Shown here: positions 49,522-57,897 of the stretch, in pieces
Numbering within the stretch: the stretch's first letter is position 1
Layout of the letters: each line of letters opens with the position of its first letter
Assembly (NCBI GenBank): GCA_017306415.1
Contig: JAFKIL010000003.1
Span: 434,001-498,000, forward strand
Length of the DNA: 64,000 nt
Reading direction: 5' to 3'
Source of the DNA: Microbacterium sp.
GTDB lineage: Bacteria; Actinomycetota; Actinomycetes; Actinomycetales; Microbacteriaceae
Notes under the pieces: generated by a model
Databases searched by the model: none
Told to the model about the DNA's origin: nothing
The model's input: only the letters and a program-made list of their open reading frames with translations
Made by a program: the position numbers and the translations under genes

Positions 49522-52515
49522 TCAGAGCGCACGGGAGCGTCGTCGTCCCCCGAGCGCCAGGGTCACGCCCACGACGCAGACGAGCAGGCCCAGCGCCGCC
49601 GCCCACCACGCGGTGTCATCCGGGATCTCGAGATAGGTCGTGATGCCGAGGATGCGCGCCAGGCCCCACGGGAGGAGGCCGAGCTGGTCGTTCCAGGCGG
49701 TGAGGGCGCGTTCGAGGCCGATCGCGCCGACGACGGCGGCAGGGACGGCGAGACCGGCACCGACCCCCGCGAGCACGAAGCCGGTGGCCCGCCGCGCGCC
49801 GACCTGCGCGGACAGCGCCCACCCGGCGGCCACGAACACCCAGACGAACAACGCGAAGCCGATCGCGATGTAGAGGGTGCGCAGAACCGGGCTGGTCCAG
49901 AATCCGTACCAGTACCCGCCGGGGCCGGTGAAGGAGAGCGCGACGAGGGTCAGGACGCACCGGATCACGACCACGCCGCCCACGGCCGCGATGACCGGCC
50001 ACGGCGAGCGCCGCCCGATCAGCAGCCGCACGACGAGCACGAAGACGACCCACGCGCCGAGCACGGCGGCGAGCTGCGCCCACCCGAGGAACGACGTCTG
50101 CACGGCCCGTGTCGCCACCAGCAGCGCCCCGGGGACGATGAGCAGCAGCCAGCGGTCGAGGCTCAGCATTCCGAGGGTGGACTCGCGCGCGCGCCACGGA
50201 CGGATCGCGGCGATCCAGGACGCCCGCGCCGCGGCCGCGCCGGGCCGGCCCACGAGCCGCGTGCGCGCCGACAGCGCGCCGATCACGCTCCACGCCAGCG
50301 CCAGAACGAGGAGCACCCGCGCAAGCCACGACATGGCGAGGTCGCGGTCTGCGCGCTGGACGCCGAGTGCCGCGGCGGTCAGGTTCCACGCCGGGTGGTC
50401 GAGGTCGCCCCAGTAGGCGGCGAGGTGGGCGGCCGCCCGCTTCTCGTAGAGGTTCCGCGCCGCCTGCCACTCGGCGTACGCGTCGCCGGACAGCGTGGCG
50501 TGCCAGGCCGCCTGGGCGAGGAACATCGCACGGTACGCCGAGAGGAGCCGGAGGGTGTCGACCTCGTAGTCCATCGTCGAGGTGAACGCGGTGCGCAGGT
50601 CCGCCGAGTGCCAGGTCGCGGCATCCGTCTGCGCCACGAGGTCGCGCATCTTCTCCGCCGTGCGCACGGCCGCCTCGCCCTCGGACACGGCCTCGTCGCG
50701 CCGGTCGCCCACGATCGCGGACATCACGTCGAGAGTGGCCGAGTCGCCGGTGAGGATGTCCCACTCGAACAGCCACATCTGCGGCGGCGGCTCGAGACCG
50801 ATGGCCTTCACGCTCTGCTCCGCGAACGGCTGCACGTACAGGCCCTGCCTGATCGCGTCGCGCGAGAGCGCCATCGCGTCGGCGATCGCGGTCACCGTCG
50901 CGGGATCGTCGGAGAGGTAGCGCCGGATCCAGTCCTGGGTGACGGCCCCGACGTCCACCGCCGGATCGCGGGCGATCGCCGCGGCGAGCATCGTGTTCGC
51001 CTCGTACAGCTGCCAGAACCCGGCCTTGAGGTAGAGGGACATCGGGCCGGCCCGCCACGGCCCGCCGTCCTGGGTCCAGGCCCACACGCCCTCGATGTGC
51101 GGATCCGCGGCGAGCGCCTGCTGCATCGCCCATCGGAACTCCGCGCCCAGATCGTTCGGGAAGGCGCCGAAGCCCTCGAACTCCCGCCGCGACTGGAACT
51201 CGACGATGCGGCGCTGGTCGCCCACCGCCAGCGTGGCGTTCAGCGGCAGCCAGCTGTAGAAGTCGCCCTGGGTGTACTTGGTCGAGACGATGAGCTTCGG
51301 CGAGTCGATCCCCTTCAGCACCGCCTCGTAGGACGCCGGGTCGGTGTGCATGTCGCCCACATCGCCGATCCCGACGCTCCAGCTGCGGAAGATCACCTCG
51401 TGGTCGGATGCCTCGGCCTCGGCGAGGAATCCCTTCAGCATCGCCCGCACCCCCGCGACGCTGCGCACCGCGATCGCCGAGTAGTAGTCGAAGCCGGGCG
51501 TCTGGTAGATGCTGCCGCCCTCGCCGATGCGGATCAGCACGCCCGACAGTCCGGGCTCCTGCGCATAGAGCTCGTCGAGCGCGTCGGTGTAGACCTTCCA
51601 CAGCGCGGGATCCTCGGTGTCGGAGCCGAAGCGGCGCTCGAGATACGAGTGGAGCGCCGGCGTGAGGGCGAGCATGTCGGTGCGCAGGTACACCTTGACC
51701 CCGAGCGCCTTCGCGCGATCCCAGAACGGTGAGAACGCTTCGCGGAGAGCCTTCGCGCGGGCGATGTGCTCGTCGCCCGCGGGGTACACGCCCGCCGTGG
51801 CGAACTCCGCGTACTCGATGAAGCCCGGCCAGGCGACGGCGTTGTAGCCGTCGGCGAGGATGTGGCGGAGGTAGGTGTCCCAGTCGGCGTAGTCCTTCGC
51901 GAGCGCCGTCGCGTCGACGTACGGCGCGCGCGGCAGGTAGGCATCCTCGAACGCACCGGACGCGTGCGAGTAGTCGGTCCCGCTCCGCCACTGCGCCGGA
52001 TCCGGCTGGACTCCGACGGCGCCGAGGTCGGCCATCCGGAACGGCAGCTTCGAGGTGACCTTCTCGCCGAGGCCCTCCGCCACGGACCGCCCTGCGCGGA
52101 TGCGTGCGGCGAGGTCGTACACGCCGCGCACCGCGCCGGTCTCGCTCGCGGCCTCGATCCGCAGAGCGCTCGCCGAGCCGGTGAGGGTGTAGGAGTCGTC
52201 GGCGGCGTCTCCCGACCCCGCCGTGACCGTGAGGGTCGCGGCGCCGGACCGGCGGGCGACGGATGCCTCGGCCTGATCGAGCTCGTCGATCGCCGTCGAC
52301 ATCCGCACCGTGTCGGGCGCGCGGACGACCAGCGCGGGCGGGACGACGGGGGCCGCGGCGACCGGGACCGTCGGTGCGGCGGGGGACATCTGCCGCGACG
52401 GCGTCGCGCTGATGCCGAGCGCGTCGCCGACGACGGCACCCACCCCGATTCCGAGGGCGACGAGGACGATCGCGGTGACCGTGGCGAGGATGCCTCGCCT
52501 GGTCGCCGTCGTCAT
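49522..52515 (-). CDS. Membrane-anchored glycosidase-like protein with seven C-terminal helices
   Basis: This 997-residue protein has one N-terminal helix (about 8-33), an extracellular part of about 650 residues, and seven hydrophobic helices between about 690 and 997. The N-terminal part of the ectodomain resembles the accessory domain of alpha-glucuronidases and other hexosaminidase-fold enzymes (SYTLTGSASALRIEAASETG, then GAVRGVYDLAARI). A barrel-like domain follows, with YADWDTYLRHILADGYNAVAW, acidic residues in SGVLIRIGEGG, and WAWTQDGGPWR. This is suggestive of GH67-like enzymes, not proven. TAGGCT six bases before the ATG implies a leaderless mRNA. The substrate is unknown; a cell-surface glycan is possible. 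Confidence 0.75.
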   Translation of the reverse strand: MTTATRRGILATVTAIVLVALGIGVGAVVGDALGISATPSRQMSPAAPTVPVAAAPVVPPALVVRAPDTVRMSTAIDELDQAEASVARRSGAATLTVTAGSGDAADDSYTLTGSASALRIEAASETGAVRGVYDLAARIRAGRSVAEGLGEKVTSKLPFRMADLGAVGVQPDPAQWRSGTDYSHASGAFEDAYLPRAPYVDATALAKDYADWDTYLRHILADGYNAVAWPGFIEYAEFATAGVYPAGDEHIARAKALREAFSPFWDRAKALGVKVYLRTDMLALTPALHSYLERRFGSDTEDPALWKVYTDALDELYAQEPGLSGVLIRIGEGGSIYQTPGFDYYSAIAVRSVAGVRAMLKGFLAEAEASDHEVIFRSWSVGIGDVGDMHTDPASYEAVLKGIDSPKLIVSTKYTQGDFYSWLPLNATLAVGDQRRIVEFQSRREFEGFGAFPNDLGAEFRWAMQQALAADPHIEGVWAWTQDGGPWRAGPMSLYLKAGFWQLYEANTMLAAAIARDPAVDVGAVTQDWIRRYLSDDPATVTAIADAMALSRDAIRQGLYVQPFAEQSVKAIGLEPPPQMWLFEWDILTGDSATLDVMSAIVGDRRDEAVSEGEAAVRTAEKMRDLVAQTDAATWHSADLRTAFTSTMDYEVDTLRLLSAYRAMFLAQAAWHATLSGDAYAEWQAARNLYEKRAAAHLAAYWGDLDHPAWNLTAAALGVQRADRDLAMSWLARVLLVLALAWSVIGALSARTRLVGRPGAAAARASWIAAIRPWRARESTLGMLSLDRWLLLIVPGALLVATRAVQTSFLGWAQLAAVLGAWVVFVLVVRLLIGRRSPWPVIAAVGGVVVIRCVLTLVALSFTGPGGYWYGFWTSPVLRTLYIAIGFALFVWVFVAAGWALSAQVGARRATGFVLAGVGAGLAVPAAVVGAIGLERALTAWNDQLGLLPWGLARILGITTYLEIPDDTAWWAAALGLLVCVVGVTLALGGRRRSRAL

Positions 52516-52612
52516 GAGCCGAGCCTACGGCGTGGCATCCGGTCGTTTCCGCCGGATCCGGGCTCCGGGGATCACGTTTCGGTCGCGAACCGCGGGTCGC
52601 TACGCTTCCGTC

Positions 52613-53092
52613 ATGGCCGACGCCGAAGCCCGCAGCATCCTGGACCGTGTCGAGGGAGAGGAGCGCGACCTCGTGCTCCCCCGCTTCGACCTCGACGACG
52701 CGTGGGCGCTCGGCTCGCGGATGCGCGAGGCCGCGGTCGAGGCGGCGCTCCCGATCGTGATCGGCATCACCCTGGGCGAGGCGCGGGTGTTCCACACCGC
52801 CCTTCCCGGATCGAGCGCCGACAACGACGGCTGGCTGGAGCGCAAGACCCGCGTCGCCCGTCGGTACGGCCGGTCGTCGTATGGCGTGGGGCTGTCGTTC
52901 CGCGCGGAGGGGAAGGACTTCGACACCTCCGCCCGCCTCGACCCCACGCGCTACGCCGCGCACGGCGGCGTCTTCCCGATCACTATCGCCGGGGTCGGCG
53001 TCGTGGGGACGGTCGGGGTCTCGGGCCTCCCGCAGGCCGATGACCACGCGTTCGTCGTCGCGCAGCTGCGGGCGTTCGCCGCGACTGTGTGA
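52613..53092 (+). CDS. UPF0303 / HbpS-like domain protein
   Basis: This 159-residue protein has the DUF336-type alpha/beta fold of the UPF0303 family: FDLDDAWALGSRMREAAVE, LPIVIGITLGEARVF, WLERKTRVARRYGRSS and a C-terminal GGVFPITIAGVGVVGTVGVS. Relatives bind haem (HbpS) or are of unknown function (GlcG, yeast Ybr137w). TACGCT (52601-52606) lies six bases before the ATG, indicating leaderless transcription. It is divergent from the large glycosidase-like gene. Confidence 0.85.
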   Translation: MADAEARSILDRVEGEERDLVLPRFDLDDAWALGSRMREAAVEAALPIVIGITLGEARVFHTALPGSSADNDGWLERKTRVARRYGRSSYGVGLSFRAEGKDFDTSARLDPTRYAAHGGVFPITIAGVGVVGTVGVSGLPQADDHAFVVAQLRAFAATV

Positions 53093-53191
53093 ACCGGGTC
53101 ATGGCATCCGTCGCGTCACCGGCGGACACAGAGCGAAACCCGAGGTCACGCTGTTCGAATCCACGGCGGCGCCTGGCTACGGTGGACCCAT

Positions 53192-53263
53192 CGCGGCGAT
53201 CCGGACGGTTCCGGGCACCGGCTCATAACCGGGAGCGTTGCGGGTTCGACTCCCGCCGTCGCG
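53192..53263 (+). other. tRNA-like sequence with CAU anticodon (possible pseudo-tRNA or att remnant)
   Basis: The 72 bases fold into a cloverleaf. There is a 7-bp acceptor stem (one G-U pair), a 4-bp D stem CCGG/CCGG, an anticodon loop CTCATAA on a 4-bp stem, and a perfect T arm GCGGG-TTCGACT-CCCGC. The 3' half looks like a genuine tRNA-Met. The 5' half lacks U8 and the usual AGCTCAG...GGTAGAGC D-arm, and CCA is not encoded. It could be a decayed tRNA, or a tRNA 3' end left by an integration event beside the accessory region that follows. Confidence 0.35.
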
Positions 53264-53280
53264 TCGATGCCATCGGCGCC

Positions 53281-53787
53281 TCAGATCTCCTCGGTCGGGG
53301 CCGGCGGTCGCTCGCTTTCCAGTTCGCCGTGTCGCTCCAGTCCGGCAGCGAAGAACCGCAGGGCGGGAAGGGCTGCGGCGATGGCGGACCGCTGCGCCTC
53401 ATCCAGATCCTCGAGGGCCTCCTCCACGCGGCGCGCGTTGGCCTGCTGCCAGGCGGAAAGTCGCTCATGCCCGGCTCGGGTGAGGGTCAATACGACCGCG
53501 CGCCGGTCGTCGGCCCGGCCCCGACGATCCAGCAGCCCATCGGAGACCATCTGCTGAACGAGGTTGCTCACCGTGTTCCGCGCCAGCCGTTGCCGTTCGG
53601 CCAGCTCGCTGACGCCGAGTCCGGGTTCATCGGTGAGTCTCTGCAGCAGTTCGACCTGTGCCATCGGCAGTGATTCCCAGGGCAGCTCTGCGCGGACGCT
53701 GGCACGCAGGCTGCGGCGCAGCCGGGTGATGATGTCCGTCAGCGCCCACGCGTCGCTCGGGCTCGATTCCGCGGCCACGCGCGTCAC
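53281..53787 (-). CDS. MarR-family transcriptional regulator
   Basis: This 168-residue regulator has a MarR fold with LPMAQVELLQRLTDEPGLGV, the recognition region SELAERQRLARNTVSNLVQQ, and the wing RRGRADDRRAVVLTLTRAG. It is divergent from the MFS exporter gene at 53850 and probably represses it. The frame has no good ATG. The GTG at 53787 is favoured because it overlaps the stop of a tiny leaderless frame (GTGA), which implies coupled translation. A GTG nine bases further in is an alternative. Confidence 0.88.
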   Translation of the reverse strand: MTRVAAESSPSDAWALTDIITRLRRSLRASVRAELPWESLPMAQVELLQRLTDEPGLGVSELAERQRLARNTVSNLVQQMVSDGLLDRRGRADDRRAVVLTLTRAGHERLSAWQQANARRVEEALEDLDEAQRSAIAAALPALRFFAAGLERHGELESERPPAPTEEI

Positions 53788-53807
53788 GCCGGTTCCGTCG
53801 CCAACAT
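53784..53807 (-). CDS. Seven-codon frame coupled to the MarR start
   Basis: On the minus strand TAGCAT (53814-53819) lies six bases before an ATG that opens MLATEPA and stops at TGA 53784-53786. That stop overlaps the GTG start of the MarR gene. A leaderless mini-frame ending exactly on the next start would let ribosomes loaded on the bare 5' end re-initiate on the regulator. Translation is unproven; the case rests on geometry alone. Confidence 0.4.
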   Translation of the reverse strand: MLATEPA

Positions 53808-53837
53808 GAGGACATGCTATCCGGAAATGCACAATGC

Positions 53838-53860
53838 TAGACTTGTTCTGTGACAGAACA
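53838..53860 (+). promoter_or_regulatory. Leaderless promoter and palindromic operator of the MFS exporter
   Basis: TAGACT (53838-53843) is a -10 six bases before the GTG at 53850. TGTTCTG (53844-53850) and CAGAACA (53854-53860) make a perfect palindrome around TGA, lying over the transcription start and first codons. This is a convincing MarR binding site for the divergent regulator. Confidence 0.65.
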
Positions 53861-55307
53861 TTCTGAGCCGAGTCCCGCCTGGATGCGCCGGCTGCTCTAC
53901 GAGGCTCCCCGACCGGCGCGCGTGCGGGCTTCGCTCCGGGCTCCCTGGCTGATCGTGACGACCGTGTGCGTCGGAGCATTCATGGGTCAGCTGGATGCGA
54001 GCATCGTCACCGTCGCCATTCCGGCGATGCGTGCGGACCTGAACGCGACGATCGATCAGGTGGAGTGGGTCGCACTGGTGTACCTGCTGGTGCTGGTGGG
54101 GACCATCGGCGCCGTGGGGCGGATCTCGGACATGTTCGGCCGCAAACTGTTCTACACCTACGGGTTCGTCCTCTTCACCCTGTCCTCCGTGGGTGCGGGT
54201 CTGTCGCCGACGATCGAGTGGCTGCTGGTGGCTCGCGTCTTCCAGGCGATCGGCGCCGCCATGCTGCAGGCCAACAGCGTCGCCCTGATCCGTACCAACA
54301 TCCCGTCACGGACTCTCGGCCGCGCGATCGGGATCCAGGGCGCGGCGCAGGCGATCGGCCTCGCGCTCGGCCCGACCGTCGGAGGTCTGCTCGTCGGCCT
54401 CGGCGGGTGGCGGTGGGTCTTCTTCGTGAACATCCCCGCGGGGATCATCGGCGTCGCGCTCGCCTGGTTCCTCTTGCCGCGGACCCGCGCGAAGGCGCCC
54501 CGCGCGCCGCTCGACTGGCGCGGGCTGACCACCCTCATGCCGGGCATCGCCCTGCTGCTGTGGACGCTGACCGCCGCCTCCCGCGGCCAGGCGCTCGCTC
54601 CGCAGACCCTGATCGCCTTGGCTGTCGGCGTGATCCTGATGGTCGTGTTCGTCCTGATCGAGCATCGCGTGACGAACCCCCTGGTGGACCTCGCCCTGTT
54701 CAGGTCGGCCGTGTTCAGCAAAGGCATCATCACCGGGCTGCTGAGCTACCTCGTCCTGTTCGGGGTGTTGTTCGTGTTCCCGATCTTCCTCGTCGAAGGC
54801 CTGGCTCTGACGCCGGGCGCCTCCGGACTGGTGCTGACCGTGCTGCCCGCGGCTCTCGGCGTGATCGCCCCCGTCGCCGGGAGGATCGCGGATCGGTTCG
54901 GCCCCACCCTGCCGACCGCGACCGGGATGGGGGTGACAGCAGTCGCGCTCGGGACGACCGCGATCCTCCCGCTCCCGCTGTGGGGCCTCGGGGTCGCGCT
55001 CCTTCTCGTCGGCGTGGGTCTGGGGCTGTTCACCCCGGCGAACAACGCCACGGTCGCGGCGGCCGGGCCGCCCCATCACGCCGGAATGGTCAGCGCGGTC
55101 CTGAATATGACACGCGGCCTGGGAACATCGCTCGGAGTCGCAGTGGCAGCCGCGGCGTACACTCTCGGGACGGCCGGGGAGGTGGATCAGTCCAGCCCGT
55201 CCGGCTTCCACGTCGCGGTCACCACGCTCGCCGTGATCGCCGCGGTGGCGGCTCTCATCTCGCTGATCCGGGTCTCTGGGCGTCGGCTGGCTCCGCCGGC
55301 CGACTGA
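53850..55307 (+). CDS. MFS multidrug exporter, DHA2/EmrB type
   Basis: This 485-residue, 14-helix transporter begins with the helix WLIVTTVCVGAFMGQLDASIV and contains motif A (GRISDMFGRKLFYTYGFV), the VARVFQAIGAAMLQANSVAL segment, and the motif C-like LGPTVGGLLVGLGGWRWVF. EmrB relatives export drugs or uncouplers. The GTG start is supported by the leaderless promoter. The C-terminal coding end overlaps no confirmed gene. Control by the divergent MarR protein is likely. Confidence 0.92.
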   Translation: MTEHSEPSPAWMRRLLYEAPRPARVRASLRAPWLIVTTVCVGAFMGQLDASIVTVAIPAMRADLNATIDQVEWVALVYLLVLVGTIGAVGRISDMFGRKLFYTYGFVLFTLSSVGAGLSPTIEWLLVARVFQAIGAAMLQANSVALIRTNIPSRTLGRAIGIQGAAQAIGLALGPTVGGLLVGLGGWRWVFFVNIPAGIIGVALAWFLLPRTRAKAPRAPLDWRGLTTLMPGIALLLWTLTAASRGQALAPQTLIALAVGVILMVVFVLIEHRVTNPLVDLALFRSAVFSKGIITGLLSYLVLFGVLFVFPIFLVEGLALTPGASGLVLTVLPAALGVIAPVAGRIADRFGPTLPTATGMGVTAVALGTTAILPLPLWGLGVALLLVGVGLGLFTPANNATVAAAGPPHHAGMVSAVLNMTRGLGTSLGVAVAAAAYTLGTAGEVDQSSPSGFHVAVTTLAVIAAVAALISLIRVSGRRLAPPAD

Positions 55308-55463
55308 TCACCTTCCACCGACGATCGGCGCGATCGACGGGTCGGGCCGGGAAGCACCTGGCCGTGGCGCGGCCCTTGGAGGCGGGCCCGGAGTCCACCG
55401 CGCGGTCGAGGTCTGCCGGGACAGCGCACACGTGCACGACGACCGGGCGGGTGCGCGGTGCGG

Positions 55464-55625
55464 TCATCGGCCGAAGAGCCTGGCGAAGAAGCCGTCGCTC
55501 CTCTCGCCCTGGTGGCCGGCGCAGCGCTGTGAGACGGGCACGCCCCGCATGACCTGGTCGACGTGCTGTCCGCATCCGGACCAGGTGGTCTTCCCGCATC
55601 GGCGGCAGGTGACTGCAGAACACAT
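55464..55625 (-). CDS. Cys/His mini-protein (zinc-ribbon-like), copy 2
   Basis: This 53-residue protein begins MCSAVTCRRCGKTTWSGCGQ and has Cys at 2, 7, 10, 18 and 35 and His at 21 and 38, a likely zinc site, followed by a basic FFARLFGR tail. All seven Cys/His positions and GCGQHV are kept in a paralogue at 58350-58481, at the other end of the same operon. The start has GAGGAAG upstream. I know similar short proteins beside thioredoxin and rhodanese genes in actinobacteria but no established role. Confidence 0.75.
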   Translation of the reverse strand: MCSAVTCRRCGKTTWSGCGQHVDQVMRGVPVSQRCAGHQGERSDGFFARLFGR

Positions 55626-55653
55626 GGGTGCTTCCTCTTTCGGTGGTCGGGGG

Positions 55654-55932
55654 TCAGGCGAGCATGAGGAAGAGCTTCTCGAGCTCTTCGGTGGTCAGTC
55701 CCTGCTGGTCGCGCGCCGCATCCGGGTCGGCGATGCAGTCCTTCATCGCGGCGGACACGATCGCGAAGCCTGCACGGTCCAGCGCGCGGGAGACCGCGGA
55801 GAGCTGGGTGACGATGTCCCGGCAGGATCGGCCGTCCTCGACAGCGGCGATCACGGCCTCCAGCTGCCCGCGCGCGCGACGCAGCCGGTTGACGATGCGC
55901 TTGTGCGCATCGGGGTCGCTCGTGTTGATCAT
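55654..55932 (-). CDS. cstR: CsoR-family persulfide sensor (CstR type)
   Basis: This 92-residue all-helical repressor of the CsoR/RcnR family has two cysteines, C37 and C66, at the spacing of CstR. The position four residues before the second cysteine, where copper-sensing CsoR has histidine, is alanine (A62), so copper binding is unlikely and persulfide sensing fits. CstR forms di- to tetrasulfide bridges between these cysteines and releases DNA. Its ATG overlaps the stop of the YgaP-like gene. Two GC-tract operators at 58507-58549 in the operon promoter are probable targets. Confidence 0.85.
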   Translation of the reverse strand: MINTSDPDAHKRIVNRLRRARGQLEAVIAAVEDGRSCRDIVTQLSAVSRALDRAGFAIVSAAMKDCIADPDAARDQQGLTTEELEKLFLMLA

Positions 55933-56225
55933 GATTCGCCCTTTCGGGATGAGGAGTGGATGACGATGGGCCGGCGCGCCTCGGCGTACCCGATCGCGTT
56001 CGGCGGCGAGACGACCGGCGGCGCCAGCAGCTGAGCCGGGCACCAGCCGGTGAGGGCGCCGACAGCGAACATCCCCGCGGCCCCGCCCGCGGGGATCGCC
56101 GCCCAGGGCTGGTCGAGCACGCCGATAGCGAACGCGCCGAGGAACACGGACCCCAGCCCCGCCAGCACACGCTGTGACCGGCTGCCTGGGCAGACGGCCC
56201 GTGATCTATGCATACTGCAGCGCAT
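55929..56225 (-). CDS. Two-helix membrane protein, YgaP/DUF2892 type
   Basis: This protein of about 98 residues has two hydrophobic helices, VLAGLGSVFLGAFAIGVL and AAIPAGGAAGMFAVGALTGW, followed by CPAQLLAP. The family pattern CPxxxLL after the second helix is that of DUF2892, found in YgaP membrane rhodaneses and near sulfur genes. It may help move or hold persulfide at the membrane. The start is either ATG 56225 or ATG 56213, both overlapping the end of the reductase gene; the second leaves only an 8-base overlap. Confidence 0.75.
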   Translation of the reverse strand: MRCSMHRSRAVCPGSRSQRVLAGLGSVFLGAFAIGVLDQPWAAIPAGGAAGMFAVGALTGWCPAQLLAPPVVSPPNAIGYAEARRPIVIHSSSRKGES

Positions 56226-57897
56226 CGCCGTACGCGAGGGTGTCGCGCTCGCGCTCGCCGAGCGACGCGCGCAGCGTGAGCATTCCGCCCGAGAGCGATG
56301 CGGAGTCGATGCCGACCTGGGTGAGCACCCTGTGCGCGATGGCTGAGCGCACCCCGGACTGGCACATCACCCGCACCGGGCGTCCGGCGGCCGCGTCGCG
56401 GACCTCGTCGAGTCGCTCACGCAGCTCGGTGTGTGGGATATGAAGCGAACCCGGCACGTAGCCCGTGACGTATTCGGCGCGCGTGCGGACGTCCAGGATG
56501 AGCGCTTCCTCGACCACCTGCTCGAGCTGCTCCGGATACCACAGGGTCAGCGTGCCGTTCTGCACGTTCTCCCCCACCATCCCGGTCAGGTTGACGGGGT
56601 CTTTGGCCTGCCCGTAGGGCGGGGAGTACGCGAGATCCAGGTCGATCAGGTCGTGGACGCGGAGTCCGGCGCGGATGGCGGTGGCCAGCACGTCGATGCG
56701 CTTGTCCACGCCTTCGGTGCCCACCGCCTGAGCGCCCAGCAACAGACCGTCCGTGGCGCGGATCTGCACGACGAGGTGGATCTGCGCGGCGCCGGGGAAG
56801 TAGCCCGCGTGCTGGTTGGAGTGCAGGTGCAGGGTCCGGTATGCGATCCCGGCGGCGTCCAACGCGGCACGGTTCGCGCCGGTGAGCGCCACAGTCAGCT
56901 CGCCGACGCGCACGATCGCCGTCCCGACAGGCTGTGGCACCGCCCGCGCCCGCCCGGGCCGGAGGATGTCGTCCGCGATCAGACGCCCGGCCCGGTTCGC
57001 CGGACCGGCCAGTGCCACGGGGCGGCGGATGCCGGTGACCGCGTCGACGGACACGGTCGCATCCCCCGCCGCCCACACGGCGGGCGCCGATGTGCGCCCG
57101 TGGGCATCGACGACGATCGCGCCGCGCTCGCACGCGATCCCCGCCGCTTCGAACGGCGCGGTGTCCGGGCGGACCCCCACGGACAGGACCACGATGTCGG
57201 CGGGAAGCCGCCGGCCGTCGGCCAGGACGACCGTGTCGAGATCATCGGCGTGTTCGACGCTCGCGGCTCCGATGCCGGTGCGGACGTCGATGCCCAGCCC
57301 GACGAGCTCCTGGGTCACGAGCCACGCCAGCTCGCGCTCCAGAGGGGGCAGGGGATGGGGTGCGAGCTCCACGATCGACACATCCAGCCCCTGGTGCGCC
57401 AGCGCCTCCGCCGCCTCGAGACCGATGAATCCGGCCCCGAGAACCACCGCGCGCCGCGCGCCGTCGAGGACCGCGCTGCGCAGCGCGACCGCATCCTCCA
57501 CGGTGCGCAGCGTGTGCACCCGCGGGGAGTCCAGCCCGGGCAGCGGCGGGCGCAGCGCCGACGCGCCCGGCGAGAGCACCAACGCGTCATAGGCCAGGTC
57601 GTAACCGCCGTCCGCGGTGCGGACCGTGACCGTCTTGGCCGCGGTGTCCACCGCGGTCACCTCACTCCCCGTACGCACGTCCAGCGCGAGCGCGGCGCGG
57701 AGGGTCTCCGGCGTCTGCACCAGCAGCGAACGCTCCTGCTCGATGTCGCCGCCTACGAAGTACGGCAGCCCGCAGTTGGCGAACGAGACGTGCGCGCCTC
57801 GCTCCAACACCACGATCTCCGCGGTCTCATCCAGGCGACGTGCACGCGCGGCGGCACTCATGCCACCCGCGACACCCCCCACGATCACGATCCTCAC
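56206..57897 (-). CDS. CoA-disulfide reductase-like flavoprotein fused to rhodanese
   Basis: This 563-residue protein opens with VRIVIVGGVAGGMSAAARAR (FAD), has the single redox cysteine in SFANCGLPYFVGG near residue 43, the NAD(P) motif VVLGAGFIGLEAAEALA, and a C-terminal rhodanese domain (about 465-560) with the active cysteine in VRVMCQSGVRS. This is the CoADR-Rhd architecture, which reduces CoA persulfides, polysulfides or disulfides and releases sulfide. The GTG start overlaps the thioredoxin stop (GTGA). It is the enzymatic core of the CstR operon. Confidence 0.92.
   Translation of the reverse strand: MRIVIVGGVAGGMSAAARARRLDETAEIVVLERGAHVSFANCGLPYFVGGDIEQERSLLVQTPETLRAALALDVRTGSEVTAVDTAAKTVTVRTADGGYDLAYDALVLSPGASALRPPLPGLDSPRVHTLRTVEDAVALRSAVLDGARRAVVLGAGFIGLEAAEALAHQGLDVSIVELAPHPLPPLERELAWLVTQELVGLGIDVRTGIGAASVEHADDLDTVVLADGRRLPADIVVLSVGVRPDTAPFEAAGIACERGAIVVDAHGRTSAPAVWAAGDATVSVDAVTGIRRPVALAGPANRAGRLIADDILRPGRARAVPQPVGTAIVRVGELTVALTGANRAALDAAGIAYRTLHLHSNQHAGYFPGAAQIHLVVQIRATDGLLLGAQAVGTEGVDKRIDVLATAIRAGLRVHDLIDLDLAYSPPYGQAKDPVNLTGMVGENVQNGTLTLWYPEQLEQVVEEALILDVRTRAEYVTGYVPGSLHIPHTELRERLDEVRDAAAGRPVRVMCQSGVRSAIAHRVLTQVGIDSASLSGGMLTLRASLGERERDTLAYGDALQYA

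Noticed and set aside
53137-53170. A second tRNA T-loop-like string (GTTCGAATCC) just upstream of the tRNA-like cloverleaf.
   Set aside because: The flanking bases do not pair as a T stem and no anticodon arm precedes it, so it is probably chance.
53281-53979. A longer start for the MarR gene reaching 53979.
   Set aside because: It would overlap the divergent MFS gene and both promoters, and the extra 64 residues are not MarR-like.
55255-55467. A 70-codon minus-strand frame whose ATG overlaps the stop of mini-protein copy 2 (ATGA).
   Set aside because: The overlap suggests coupling, but the product is Arg/Pro/Ala-rich with no recognisable fold, has no homologous feel, and runs 52 bases antisense into the MFS gene end. 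I treat it as a shadow frame.
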